A stretch of DNA of 64,000 bases from Streptomyces sp. SJL17-4 (GTDB lineage Bacteria; Actinomycetota; Actinomycetes; Streptomycetales; Streptomycetaceae): positions 6,545,501 to 6,609,500 of the forward strand of contig NZ_CP104578.1 in NCBI RefSeq assembly GCF_036826855.1, written 5' to 3'. Position numbers and translations under genes: made by a program. Below the pieces are notes generated by a model. The model did no database searches and was not told where the DNA came from. It saw only the letters and a list, made by a program, of their open reading frames with translations. Of the stretch, positions 43,784-52,198 are shown piece after piece. Position 1 is the first letter of the stretch. Each line of letters begins with the position of its first letter.

Positions 43784-45012
43784 GCGGGGAGACGGCGGGC
43801 GCAGGGGCTGTCGGGGGCGGCGGGGCTGCCGAGGCCTCCAGGACCGACGGGGCCTCGGGTGTCGGCGGGGGCGGTGGCGTGCGGGCCGGTGCCTTCGTCT
43901 ACCCCTGGGACGTCGACGGCGACCCCGCCGCGCCCGCGCTGCTCGCCGAGCTCGGCCTCGCGCAGGTCACCCTCGCCGCCGCCTACCACTCCACCCGGGC
44001 CCTGACCCCCCGGCACCCCGCCCACCGGATCGTCACCGCCGAGCACGCCGCCGTGCTCTACCCGCCGGACCCGGACCGCTGGGCCGGCCGCCCGCTCCGC
44101 CCGTACCCGGCGGGGGAGTGGGCCCCCGGCGACGCCTTCGGGCGGGCCGCCGAGGCCCTCGCCCCCACCGGCCTGGAGGTGCACAGCTGGGTCGTGCTCG
44201 CGCACAACTCCCGCCTCGGCGCCGAACACCCGGAGACCTCCGTCGTCAACGCCTACGGCGACCGCTACCCCTGGGCGCCCTGCGTCGCCCGCCCCGAGGT
44301 CCGCGCCCTCCTCGTGGACCTGGCCGCCGAGGCCGCCGTACGGCCCGGCGCCGTCGGCACGGAGCTGGAGTCCTGCGGCTGGTACGGCCTCGCCCATCTC
44401 CACGCCCACGACAAGACCGGCGGCGTCGCCCTCGGCGAGCGCGAGCAGTACCTGATGTCGCTCTGCTTCTGCCCCTCCTGCCGGGAGGGGTACGGGGGCG
44501 AGGGCGCCGATCCCGACGAGCTGGCCGCCGCCGTGCGGGGCGCACTGGAACCCGTATGGGCCGGATCGGGTCCGCCGGGCGGGCTCGGCGCCCTGGAGGC
44601 CCCGGCCCTGGCCTGGCGCGCCGGGACCGCCCGTACCTTCCAGGAGGCCGCCGTGGCCGCCGTACGCGCCGAGGCCCCGCCCGGCTTCCGGGTCCTGCTG
44701 CACGCCGACCCCGACCCGTACCGCTGCGGCGCCGACGCCGGCACCGACCCGGCGCACGTCCTGGGCCTCGCGGACGGGGTGGTCGCCCGGCCGCACCGGG
44801 TCGCCGAATTCGCGGCCCACGCGCGCGTGGACACCGTCCTCGCGGCGAACCTGTCCGTCGTCACCGGCATGGGCGGCGCGCCCGACCGGCTGGCCGAGGA
44901 GGCCGAGCGGGCCCGCGACGCGGGCGCCACCGAACTGCGGCTCTACCACGCCGGGCTGGCCTCGGACGAGGACCTGGCCGCCGTCCGGACGGCCCTGCGG
45001 AAGCTGGGCTAG
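43780..45012 (+). CDS. unrecognised protein of the uronate module, 410 aa
   Basis: I cannot name a family with confidence. The first 33 residues from GTG 43780 are Gly/Ala-rich; an internal GTG near 43879 (RAGAFVYPWDVDGDPAAPAL) may be the functional start. The body alternates strands and helices like a TIM barrel: LAQVTLAAAYHSTRALTPRH near 64, LEVHSWVVLAHNSRLGAEH near 128, VGTELESCGWYGLAH near 195 and FRVLLHADPDPYRCGAD near 300. A C-x-C-x2-C cluster (LCFCPSCREGYG) lies near 229. Coupled to kdgD by GTGA, so a role in sugar-acid or glycoside use is inferred. Confidence 0.8.
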   Translation: MSGETAGAGAVGGGGAAEASRTDGASGVGGGGGVRAGAFVYPWDVDGDPAAPALLAELGLAQVTLAAAYHSTRALTPRHPAHRIVTAEHAAVLYPPDPDRWAGRPLRPYPAGEWAPGDAFGRAAEALAPTGLEVHSWVVLAHNSRLGAEHPETSVVNAYGDRYPWAPCVARPEVRALLVDLAAEAAVRPGAVGTELESCGWYGLAHLHAHDKTGGVALGEREQYLMSLCFCPSCREGYGGEGADPDELAAAVRGALEPVWAGSGPPGGLGALEAPALAWRAGTARTFQEAAVAAVRAEAPPGFRVLLHADPDPYRCGADAGTDPAHVLGLADGVVARPHRVAEFAAHARVDTVLAANLSVVTGMGGAPDRLAEEAERARDAGATELRLYHAGLASDEDLAAVRTALRKLG

Positions 45013-45085
45013 ATCCCCGCGGGGCCGGATCCCGCGGGGCCGGATCCCGCGGGGCCAGATCCCGGGGGCCAGACCCCCGGGGCGG
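45013..45085. repeat. 15-bp tandem repeats at a convergent gene junction
   Basis: Units of the form GATCCCGCGGGGCCG (14-16 bp) occur about five times, drifting to GACCCCCGGGG at the end, between the stops of the 410-aa gene and the GntR gene. Each unit contains the self-complementary CCGCGG or CCCGGG, so the tract can fold into several alternative hairpins and may serve as a bidirectional terminator. Confidence 0.8.
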
Positions 45086-45087
45086 GG

Positions 45088-45783
45088 CTAGATTCCCGGG
45101 GGCGTGGCCAGCAGACGGGCGGCGGAGGCGCGGGTGTCCGCGACATGGGCGCGGGCCAGTGCCTCCGCGCCGTCCTCGTCGCGGTCGCGGACGGCCTCGT
45201 AGAGCCGCTCGTGGGCCCCGCACATCGGCTCGCCGTCCGACTGCGCCGAGGTGAGCCGGAAGAGCCGGCGCAGCCGGGAGTCGAGCGGGGCCATCAGGTC
45301 CACCAGGAGCGGGTTGCCGGAGAGTTCGACGATCCGCCGGTGGAAGTCGGCGTTGAGGGAGACGGCCTCGCGGAGCCGACCGGACTCCGCCGCCTTCCTG
45401 GCCCTCGCCAACATCCGCTCCAGGTCCCGCAGTTGAGCGGGACTCGCGTGCCGGGCGGCGAGCCGCGCGGCCAGGCCCTCCAGGTTCTCCCGTACGTCGA
45501 AGAGGTGCTCGGCGTCCTCCGGGCCGAAGTCCGCCACCACCGACCCCCGGCGCGGCTGCACCGAGAGGAAGCCTTCCGACTCCAGGCGCTGCATCGCCTC
45601 GCGCACGGGCACCCGGGAGACCCGCAGCTCGTCGGCGATCTCCCGCTCCACGAGCCGCCGGCCCGCGGGGTACTCCGCCTCGATGATCCGCTCGCGCAGC
45701 TCCACATAGACCTGCTCCCGCAGGGACCGGTGACCGTCCCCGATGGCGGTGCCGGGGGCGGCGGCGGGGCGGTGGACGGTCAT
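45088..45783 (-). CDS. GntR family (FCD-type) transcriptional regulator
   Basis: The 231-aa regulator has the winged helix at residues 20-85 (LREQVYVELRERIIEAEYPAG and LRVSRVPVREAMQRLESEGFL) and an FCD domain with the metal-site pattern NADFHRRIVELSGNPLL near 148 plus AHERLYEAVRDRD near 193. It lies 70 nt downstream of the amidohydrolase gene on the same strand. A TGGTATACCA site in front of that gene is the expected type of target, so local control of the amidohydrolase-gntR pair is likely. Confidence 0.9.
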   Translation of the reverse strand: MTVHRPAAAPGTAIGDGHRSLREQVYVELRERIIEAEYPAGRRLVEREIADELRVSRVPVREAMQRLESEGFLSVQPRRGSVVADFGPEDAEHLFDVRENLEGLAARLAARHASPAQLRDLERMLARARKAAESGRLREAVSLNADFHRRIVELSGNPLLVDLMAPLDSRLRRLFRLTSAQSDGEPMCGAHERLYEAVRDRDEDGAEALARAHVADTRASAARLLATPPGI

Positions 45784-45853
45784 GGGGGCGGCTCCAGTCG
45801 GGTGGATGTCGTGTTCCCTCGATCTTCGCAGGGGGCGGCGGAACGGCCGACTG

Positions 45854-47080
45854 TCAGACCAGCCGGCCGTCCCTCGCCACCACCCGGCCGGCTCGGACCA
45901 CCACGTCGCGGCGCGGGAGGTCCACCACCGCCTGGGGGAGGCATTCGCCGTCGACGAGCATGAAGTCGGCCGGAGAGCCGGGGCGGAGGTCCGCCTTCGG
46001 GAGGCCCAGGAGGGCCGCGCCGCCGTCGGCCGCCAGCCGGAAGCAGGCCTCCAGTTCTTCGTCGAGCCGCAGGTCCAGGGCCCAGGCCGCGAGCCAGGCG
46101 CGGTGCAGCATGTCCGCGTTGCCGAACGGGCTCCAGTTGTCCCTGACCCCGTCCGAGCCGAGCCCGACCCGTACCCCGCGCTCGGCGAGCCGCCGGAACG
46201 GCAGGATCGTCGTCGCCGACAGGGCGACCGTCGTGACGGTGATGTCCGCCTCCGCGAGCAGGTCCGCCGTCTCGTCCAGGGCATCGGCCGACAGACCGGC
46301 CACCGCGAACGCGTGCGCCACGCTCACCCGGCCCTGGAGGCCCAGCGCGCGCGTGCGGGCCGCGATGTCCCGCAGCGGGGCCAGGCCCCGCTCGCCCCGG
46401 TCGTGCAGGTGGATGTCGAGCCCCAGGCCGTGCTTCTCCGCGAGCGCGAAGACCGTGCCCAGCTGGTCGCCCGCGCCGTCGCCCGTGCCGTCGCCCGCGT
46501 TGCCTGCCGCGTCGAAGCCCGCCGGGTCGATGCCGCCGATGTGCGTCACCAGACCGCTCGCCGCCGCCTCCGCGAGCAGCTCGGCCACCCCCGGCGTACG
46601 GACCACGCCGTGCTGCGGGAAGGCGACCAGCTCCACGTCCACGATCCCGGCCAGCCGCGCCGCCGCCTCCGCCACCCCCTCGATCCCGGAGAGGCCGTAC
46701 GCCGGGGCGACGTCCGCGTGGGCGCGCATCGCGCGCGTGCCCTGGGCCGCCGCGTGCGACATCAGCCGCAGCGCCCGCTCGCCCACCGGTGTCGGCAGCG
46801 CGCGGGCGAGCTCCACGTCCCCGGCGACGTACTCGGCGATGCCGTCCGCCGGGCGCCTGCTGCGCCAGGGCTCGCCCCAGGACGTCTTGTCGGGGTGGAT
46901 GTGCGCGTCGACCAGGGTCGGCAGCGCGAGCCGCCCGCCGCCGTCGACCCGCTCGACGACGGCGCCCTCCGGGACCTCCGGCACCAGTACGCCGTCCACG
47001 GCGATCAGGTCGCCGGCAGGCCCGCCGAAGGGCCGAACGTCGTGGAACAGGGTCGCGGTGCGGGGTGCCGGCGGGGTCAC
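45854..47080 (-). CDS. cytosine-deaminase-like amidohydrolase
   Basis: The 408-aa metal-dependent amidohydrolase has LVDAHIHPDKT (His60, His62), HADVAP near 145, HLHDRG near 222 and GSDGVRDNWSPFG near 309. The last is the D-x-x-x-D-x-W-x-P-x-G block of CodA-type cytosine deaminases and related ammelide hydrolases. GTG 47080 has GAGGAG 7 nt upstream, preferred over the earlier in-frame ATG at 47152. A deaminase of cytosine, isocytosine or another cyclic amidine is likely; the exact substrate is unknown. Confidence 0.82.
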   Translation of the reverse strand: MTPPAPRTATLFHDVRPFGGPAGDLIAVDGVLVPEVPEGAVVERVDGGGRLALPTLVDAHIHPDKTSWGEPWRSRRPADGIAEYVAGDVELARALPTPVGERALRLMSHAAAQGTRAMRAHADVAPAYGLSGIEGVAEAAARLAGIVDVELVAFPQHGVVRTPGVAELLAEAAASGLVTHIGGIDPAGFDAAGNAGDGTGDGAGDQLGTVFALAEKHGLGLDIHLHDRGERGLAPLRDIAARTRALGLQGRVSVAHAFAVAGLSADALDETADLLAEADITVTTVALSATTILPFRRLAERGVRVGLGSDGVRDNWSPFGNADMLHRAWLAAWALDLRLDEELEACFRLAADGGAALLGLPKADLRPGSPADFMLVDGECLPQAVVDLPRRDVVVRAGRVVARDGRLV

Positions 47081-47128
47081 GGGAGTCTCCTCGGAGCGGT
47101 CGACGGTACGGAAGGCGATGCCGCGATC

Positions 47129-47138
47129 TGGTATACCA
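47129..47138. promoter_or_regulatory. TGGTATACCA palindrome, probable GntR/FCD operator
   Basis: A perfect 10-bp palindrome of the T-G-G-T-x-x-A-C-C-A type bound by many FCD-family GntR regulators. It lies 48 nt upstream of the amidohydrolase GTG. The FCD regulator encoded downstream in the same unit is the obvious candidate to bind it. Confidence 0.65.
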
Positions 47139-47230
47139 CGGGGGTTCTGCAAGCTCCTGGCCCCGCCCGGCCGAATCCTCGTCCCCGGCCGATCCCCGGC
47201 CGGCCCCCGCCCCCGCCGCCCCTCGCCCCG

Positions 47231-50041
47231 TCACCAGGCCAGGTCCTCCAGCGCGTCCAGGTCCGGCACCGCCGTCACGGTCGGTTCCGCGTCGTCCGCG
47301 CCCACCCGCAGTTCGGCCCAGATCGTCTTGCCGCGTCGGCCGTAGCGGGTGCCCCAGCGCTCCGCGTACTGCGCCACCAGGTACAGACCGCGCCCGCCCT
47401 CGTCCGTCGCCGCCGCGTGCCGCAGGTGCGGCGAGGTGCTGCTGCCGTCCGACACCTCGCAGATCAGCGTCCGGTCGTGGAGCAGCCGTACCCGGACCGG
47501 GTCGGCCCCGTACCGCACCGCGTTCGTGATCAGTTCGCTGAGGACCAGCTCCGCCGTGAACGCGAGCCCGTTGAGCCCCCACTCCGACAGCTTCTCCGCC
47601 GCCGCGTTGCGCACCGGCGAGACCGCCGACGGGTCACGCGCCACCTCCCACTCGGCGATCCGCTCGCGGTCGAGCAGCCGGGTGCGGGCCACAAGGAGCG
47701 CGATGTCATCGCGCGGCGTGGGCGACAGGAGCGTCGCGAGGGCGTCCGCGCAGGTCTGCTCCGGGCTCCGGTCGGGGCGGGCGAGCGTGGACTTCAGCAT
47801 GCCCAGACCCGTGTCGAGGTCCCGGCCCCGGTCCTCCAGGAGCCCGTCCGTGAACAGCACCAGCTTGCTGCCCTCCGGCAGCAGCAGCTCCGTCGCCTCG
47901 AACGGCGCGTCACCCAGGCCGAGACCCAGCGGCAGACCCGGCGACAGCTCGGGGAACTCCACCCGCCCGTCGGGCCACACGAGCGCCGGCCCCGGATGCC
48001 CCGCGCTCGCCACCGTGCACCTCCCCGACGCCGGGTCGTAGATCGCGTACAGGCAGGTCGCGCCGGTGATGCCCTCCTCCCGCCGCCGCCCCTCGCCGTC
48101 CTGCCCCTCCGACTCCCGGTCGTCGATCCGGCCCGTCAGCTCGTCGAGGTGCCCGAGCAGCTCGTCCGGCGGCACGTCGAGCGTCGAGAAGTTGTGCACC
48201 GCCGTCCGCAGCCGCCCCATGGTGGCCGCCGCGTGCAGCCCGTGCCCGACGACGTCCCCGACGACGAGCGCCACCCGCGCGCCCGGCAGCGGGATCACGT
48301 CGAACCAGTCGCCGCCCACGCCCGCCTTCGCCGGGAGATAGCGGTACGCCACGTCCACCGCGCTCTGCTCCGGCAGCACCCGGGGCAGCAGGCTCCGCTG
48401 GAGCGTCACCGCCATCGCGTGCTCCCGGGTGAACCGGCGCGCGTTGTCGATGGCGACCGCCGCCCGCGCCGCCAGCTCCTCCGCGAACGACAGGTCCTCC
48501 TCCCCGAACGGCTCCGGCGTGTCCGCGCGCCAGAAGTTCGCCATCCCCAGGACCACCCCACGGGCCAGCAGCGGCACCGTGAGCAGCGAGTGCATCCCGT
48601 AGGCGAGGGCCTGCGCCGCCCCCTCCGGGTCCTGCTCCCGCCAGCCCTCCGCCGAGGCCAGCTCCGCCTGCGCCATCGCGTGCCCCGCGCTCAGGGCCGT
48701 CGCCATCGGGGTACTGGGCACGTCGAACCGAATGGTGTCCCCGACCGGCTGGAGCGGCTGGTCGGGCCGTAGCCCGCTCAGCGCCGTCCGCCGCATCTCC
48801 GTGGTCGCCGGCGCGGACGACGGCGGCTCCTCGCCGCGCAGCACCGGTTCGAGCAGCTCCACCGTCGCGAAGTCCGCGAACCGGGGCACCGCGACCTCCG
48901 CCAGCTCCTCCGCCGTCCGTACGACCTCCAGGGTCGTCCCGATCCGTACCCCCGCCTCGTAGAGCAGCTGCAGCCGGCCGCGGGCCACCGCGGCCCGGCC
49001 GGTCAGGGCGGCCAGCTCGGTGGTGTCCCGCATCGTCATCACGCATCCGGACTCCCGCCCCGCCGGGAGCGTGGGCCGTACGCTCACCGCGAGGAGACGG
49101 TCGCCCGCCCGGTGCACCTCGTCCGTCGCCGACCGGCCCGACTCCAGGAGTTCGACCGTCCGGGCATCGAGTCCGAGCTCCGAGACGTGCCGCCGCTCCA
49201 TGTCCACCGTGAGGCCGAGCAGCCGGCGCGCCTCGTCGTTGGCGAGCAGCAGCCGGCGGTCCGGGCCCACGATCAGGACCCCTTCGCGCACCGCGTGCAG
49301 GACCGCCTCGTGGTGCTCCTTCATCCGGGTCATCTCGGCCGGACCGAGTCCGTGCGTCTGCCGCCGCAGCCGCCGGCTCACCAGGGCGGCCCCGCCCACG
49401 GCGAGCACGAGCGCGCCGCCGGCCGCGCCGATGAGCATCGGCAGCCGGTCCCGCACCGCGTCCGTGATGTTCTCCACCTCGACGCCGCTGGTGACCATGC
49501 CGACGATCTTGCCCTGGTCGTTCACGACCGGGACCACGGCCCGTACGGCGTCGTTGGGCTCTCCACGGAACAGCTCCGTGTAGGACTCGCCGTCCACCAC
49601 CGCCCGGTTGAGGTCGCCGGTCGCCTTGAGGCCGATCAGCTCCGGCTCCGAGTCGGTGTACCGCACGCCGTCCGGGCTCAGGACCGCGATGAAGTCCACC
49701 CCCGTCGCCCGCCGCGTCTCTTCCGCCCGTTTCTGGAGCTCGGCCGTCGGGTCGGGCGCGACGAGCGCCGCGTCGACGCCGGGCGCCTTCGCGAAGGCCT
49801 CCGCGACCGCGAGAGAGCGGACCCTGGCGTCCCGCTCGGTGTCGCTGCGCGCCTGGTAGAACGTCACGAACACGGCCGCCGCGATCACCAGGAGCGCGAT
49901 CAGCGCCTCCAGGGCGAACACCTGCCCGGCCACGCTCCGCAGACCCGTCCCGTCGCGCTCACCGGAGCGCTTCTCCCGCGCCCCGGAGCGCTTCCCCCGC
50001 GCCCCGGGGCCCGTCGCGCGTGCCCCGCCCCGGGCCGTCAT
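47231..50041 (-). CDS. membrane sensor PP2C phosphatase with PAS, GAF, SpoIIE and ATPase domains
   Basis: The 936-aa protein has a basic N-terminus, a membrane helix (about residues 38-60), an extracytoplasmic sensor of the DcuS/CitA type (VDFIAVLSPDGVRYTDSEPE near 105), a second helix (about 205-228) and a PAS domain (about 250-360). GAF (about 370-540), SpoIIE phosphatase (GVGGDWFDVIPLP near 570, VVGDVVGHG) and an RsbW-like ATPase (about 790-920, ELVLSELITNAVRYGADPVRV) follow. It would act on anti-sigma-factor antagonists. ATG 50041 overlaps the stop of the next phosphatase gene. Confidence 0.9.
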   Translation of the reverse strand: MTARGGARATGPGARGKRSGAREKRSGERDGTGLRSVAGQVFALEALIALLVIAAAVFVTFYQARSDTERDARVRSLAVAEAFAKAPGVDAALVAPDPTAELQKRAEETRRATGVDFIAVLSPDGVRYTDSEPELIGLKATGDLNRAVVDGESYTELFRGEPNDAVRAVVPVVNDQGKIVGMVTSGVEVENITDAVRDRLPMLIGAAGGALVLAVGGAALVSRRLRRQTHGLGPAEMTRMKEHHEAVLHAVREGVLIVGPDRRLLLANDEARRLLGLTVDMERRHVSELGLDARTVELLESGRSATDEVHRAGDRLLAVSVRPTLPAGRESGCVMTMRDTTELAALTGRAAVARGRLQLLYEAGVRIGTTLEVVRTAEELAEVAVPRFADFATVELLEPVLRGEEPPSSAPATTEMRRTALSGLRPDQPLQPVGDTIRFDVPSTPMATALSAGHAMAQAELASAEGWREQDPEGAAQALAYGMHSLLTVPLLARGVVLGMANFWRADTPEPFGEEDLSFAEELAARAAVAIDNARRFTREHAMAVTLQRSLLPRVLPEQSAVDVAYRYLPAKAGVGGDWFDVIPLPGARVALVVGDVVGHGLHAAATMGRLRTAVHNFSTLDVPPDELLGHLDELTGRIDDRESEGQDGEGRRREEGITGATCLYAIYDPASGRCTVASAGHPGPALVWPDGRVEFPELSPGLPLGLGLGDAPFEATELLLPEGSKLVLFTDGLLEDRGRDLDTGLGMLKSTLARPDRSPEQTCADALATLLSPTPRDDIALLVARTRLLDRERIAEWEVARDPSAVSPVRNAAAEKLSEWGLNGLAFTAELVLSELITNAVRYGADPVRVRLLHDRTLICEVSDGSSTSPHLRHAAATDEGGRGLYLVAQYAERWGTRYGRRGKTIWAELRVGADDAEPTVTAVPDLDALEDLAW

Positions 50042-52104
50042 CCCGTGCTCCGGGCGATGAGCAGCGCCACGTCGTCCGGCGCACCCGGGCGGCGCAGCGC
50101 CCGAAGGAGTTGGTCGCAGGTCTCCTCCAGAGGCCCGCGCATGTCGTCGAGGAGGCCCACGAGCAGCGCGAGCCGCTCGTCGATCGCCTCGTGGCGGGTC
50201 TCGATCAGACCGTCCGTGTAGAGCACGAGCCGGTCCCCGGGCCGGAAGGCCACCCGCGTCGTACGGAACGTGCCGCCGCCCACCCCGAGCGGCACCCCCG
50301 GCGGTACGGTCACCAGCTCGGCCGGGCCGTCCGCCGGGACCCGTACCGGCGGCAGATGCCCCGCGTTCGAGATCCGGCACCGGCCGAGGGCGGGGTCGTG
50401 CACGGCGAAGAGACAGGTCGCGATGTAGTGCTCCAGGCCCGCCGTGATCCGGTCCAGGTGCCGCAGGACCTGGGCGGGCGGGAGATCGAGGTCGGCGAAC
50501 GCGCAGGTGGCCGTCCGCAGCCGCCCCATCGTCGCCGCCGCGTCGATCCCGCTGCCCATCACGTCCCCGACCACCAGCGCCGTCTTGTCGTCGGGCAGCG
50601 GGATCACGTCGTACCAGTCGCCCCCGACCTCGCTCGACGCCTGCGCGGGCTGGTAGCGGGCCGCGACCTCCAGACCCGCCCGATCCGGCGGCGAGCCCGG
50701 CAGCAGACTGCGCTGGAGGGTCACCGCCGAGTTCCGCACGCTCTGGTACCAGCGCGCGTTGTCGATGCTCACCGCCGCGCGGGCCGCGAGCTCCGTCGCG
50801 AGCAGCACGTCGTCGCCGTCGAAGGGCAGCTCGTTGCGGTCCCGTTTGAGGTCGAGCGCGCCGAGCACCTCGCCGCGCGCGATCAGCGGCACCGCCAGAT
50901 ACGAGTGCACCCCCGCACGGGCGAGCAGCTCCGCCGCCTCGGGACTCCGCGCGATCCGGGCCAGGTCACCGGGGCCGACGTGTTCCACCAGGACCGGCAG
51001 CCCGGTGTGCACACACCGGGTGACGAGCCGGTCCGCCCCGTACATGGTGATCGCCCCGGGCGGGTCCGCCGCGGGCAGCGCCTCCGTCCTGGCCCCGGCC
51101 TTCACCGCGAGCGCCCGGAACAGCTCGGGCCCCTCGTCGGGCGCGCCCGGTCTGCGCAGTGCGAGGACGGAGTCGAGGACGTCGACGGCGGCGATGTCGG
51201 CGAGCTCCGGTACCACCACCGAGGCCAGCTCGTCGGCGGTCTTCTCCACCTCCAGGGTGGTGCCGACCCGGGCCGAGGCGTCCGCGATGAGCGCGAGCCG
51301 CCGCCGGGACCGGTCGGCGTCCGCGTCCGCCAGATGCCGCTCGGTCACGTCGATCACCGAGGCCGCCACCCCCAGGACCCGGTCCTCGGCCCCTTCGAGA
51401 CGGTAGAAGGACACCGACCAGGAGTGGTCGCGGTCAGGGTCGGCCGGGGTCCGCCCGACGGTGGGATGGTCGAGCAGCGGCGTCCCCGTGGCCAGTACGG
51501 TGCGCAGCGCGGTCTCCAGGGCCTCCGCGTCGATCCGCGGCAGCATGTCGCCGATCCGCCGCCCGATGTGCAGCGCGGCCGGTACGCCGTTGATCCGCTC
51601 CAGGGCCGGGTTCACCAGGACGTAGCGCAGGTCGGTGTCGAGTACGGCGAGGCCGATGGGGGACTGGGAGACCAGCCGGTCGGAGAGCGCCAGCTCGGTC
51701 TCGACCCGTTCGACGGCGCCGCGGTCGGCGGCGATCCCGAGCGCGTAGAGCCCCCCGAGGTCGTCGGTGAGCCGCATGTTGCGGAACTCCACGGGCCGTA
51801 CGCTTCCGTCCTTGTGCCGTACGGGGAAGGTGCCGGCCCAGGTCATGCCCTCGCGCAGCACCTCGCCGAAGAGGCGCATCGCCTCCTCGCGGTGGTCCGC
51901 GTCGACGACCAGCCGGGCCATGTACCGGCCCAGGGCCTCCTCGGCGCTGAAGCCGAAGAGGTCCTCGGCCTGCGGGCTCCAGAGCACGATCCGGCCGTGG
52001 GCGTCGATGACGACGGCCGCGACCCCCAGCACGTCGAGAAGGCCCTTGCCGTCCAGGGGCACACCGACCTGCCCCGTCGTCCCCGGGAAGGAACCGGCCG
52101 TCAC
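50038..52104 (-). CDS. PP2C phosphatase with PAS, PAS, GAF and SpoIIE domains
   Basis: The 688-aa soluble protein has two PAS domains (about residues 20-140, VVIDAHGRIVLWSPQAEDLFG; about 145-270, LVSQSPIGLAVLDTDLRYVLVNPALE), a GAF domain (about 280-440) and a SpoIIE phosphatase (about 460-688; VGGDWYDVIPLPDDKTALVVGD with the metal Asp residues). It lacks the C-terminal ATPase of its downstream partner. GTG 52104 has GGGAGGAGGG close upstream. It is coupled by ATGA to the membrane phosphatase, suggesting joint function in a stress-signalling circuit. Confidence 0.9.
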   Translation of the reverse strand: MTAGSFPGTTGQVGVPLDGKGLLDVLGVAAVVIDAHGRIVLWSPQAEDLFGFSAEEALGRYMARLVVDADHREEAMRLFGEVLREGMTWAGTFPVRHKDGSVRPVEFRNMRLTDDLGGLYALGIAADRGAVERVETELALSDRLVSQSPIGLAVLDTDLRYVLVNPALERINGVPAALHIGRRIGDMLPRIDAEALETALRTVLATGTPLLDHPTVGRTPADPDRDHSWSVSFYRLEGAEDRVLGVAASVIDVTERHLADADADRSRRRLALIADASARVGTTLEVEKTADELASVVVPELADIAAVDVLDSVLALRRPGAPDEGPELFRALAVKAGARTEALPAADPPGAITMYGADRLVTRCVHTGLPVLVEHVGPGDLARIARSPEAAELLARAGVHSYLAVPLIARGEVLGALDLKRDRNELPFDGDDVLLATELAARAAVSIDNARWYQSVRNSAVTLQRSLLPGSPPDRAGLEVAARYQPAQASSEVGGDWYDVIPLPDDKTALVVGDVMGSGIDAAATMGRLRTATCAFADLDLPPAQVLRHLDRITAGLEHYIATCLFAVHDPALGRCRISNAGHLPPVRVPADGPAELVTVPPGVPLGVGGGTFRTTRVAFRPGDRLVLYTDGLIETRHEAIDERLALLVGLLDDMRGPLEETCDQLLRALRRPGAPDDVALLIARSTG

Positions 52105-52198
52105 GCTGCCCTCCTCCCGCCGCGCCTCCTTCCATGCTCGCCGCCCGCCGGTCGCCCCGCACCGCGAGCGCCCCCGGGGCGCGGGCGGAGCCGGGCCC

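Noticed and set aside
45743..48772. A 1009-codon plus-strand frame opposite the amidohydrolase and phosphatase genes
   Set aside because: Arg/Pro/Gly-rich shadow translation; the minus strand has conserved metal-binding and PP2C motifs throughout.
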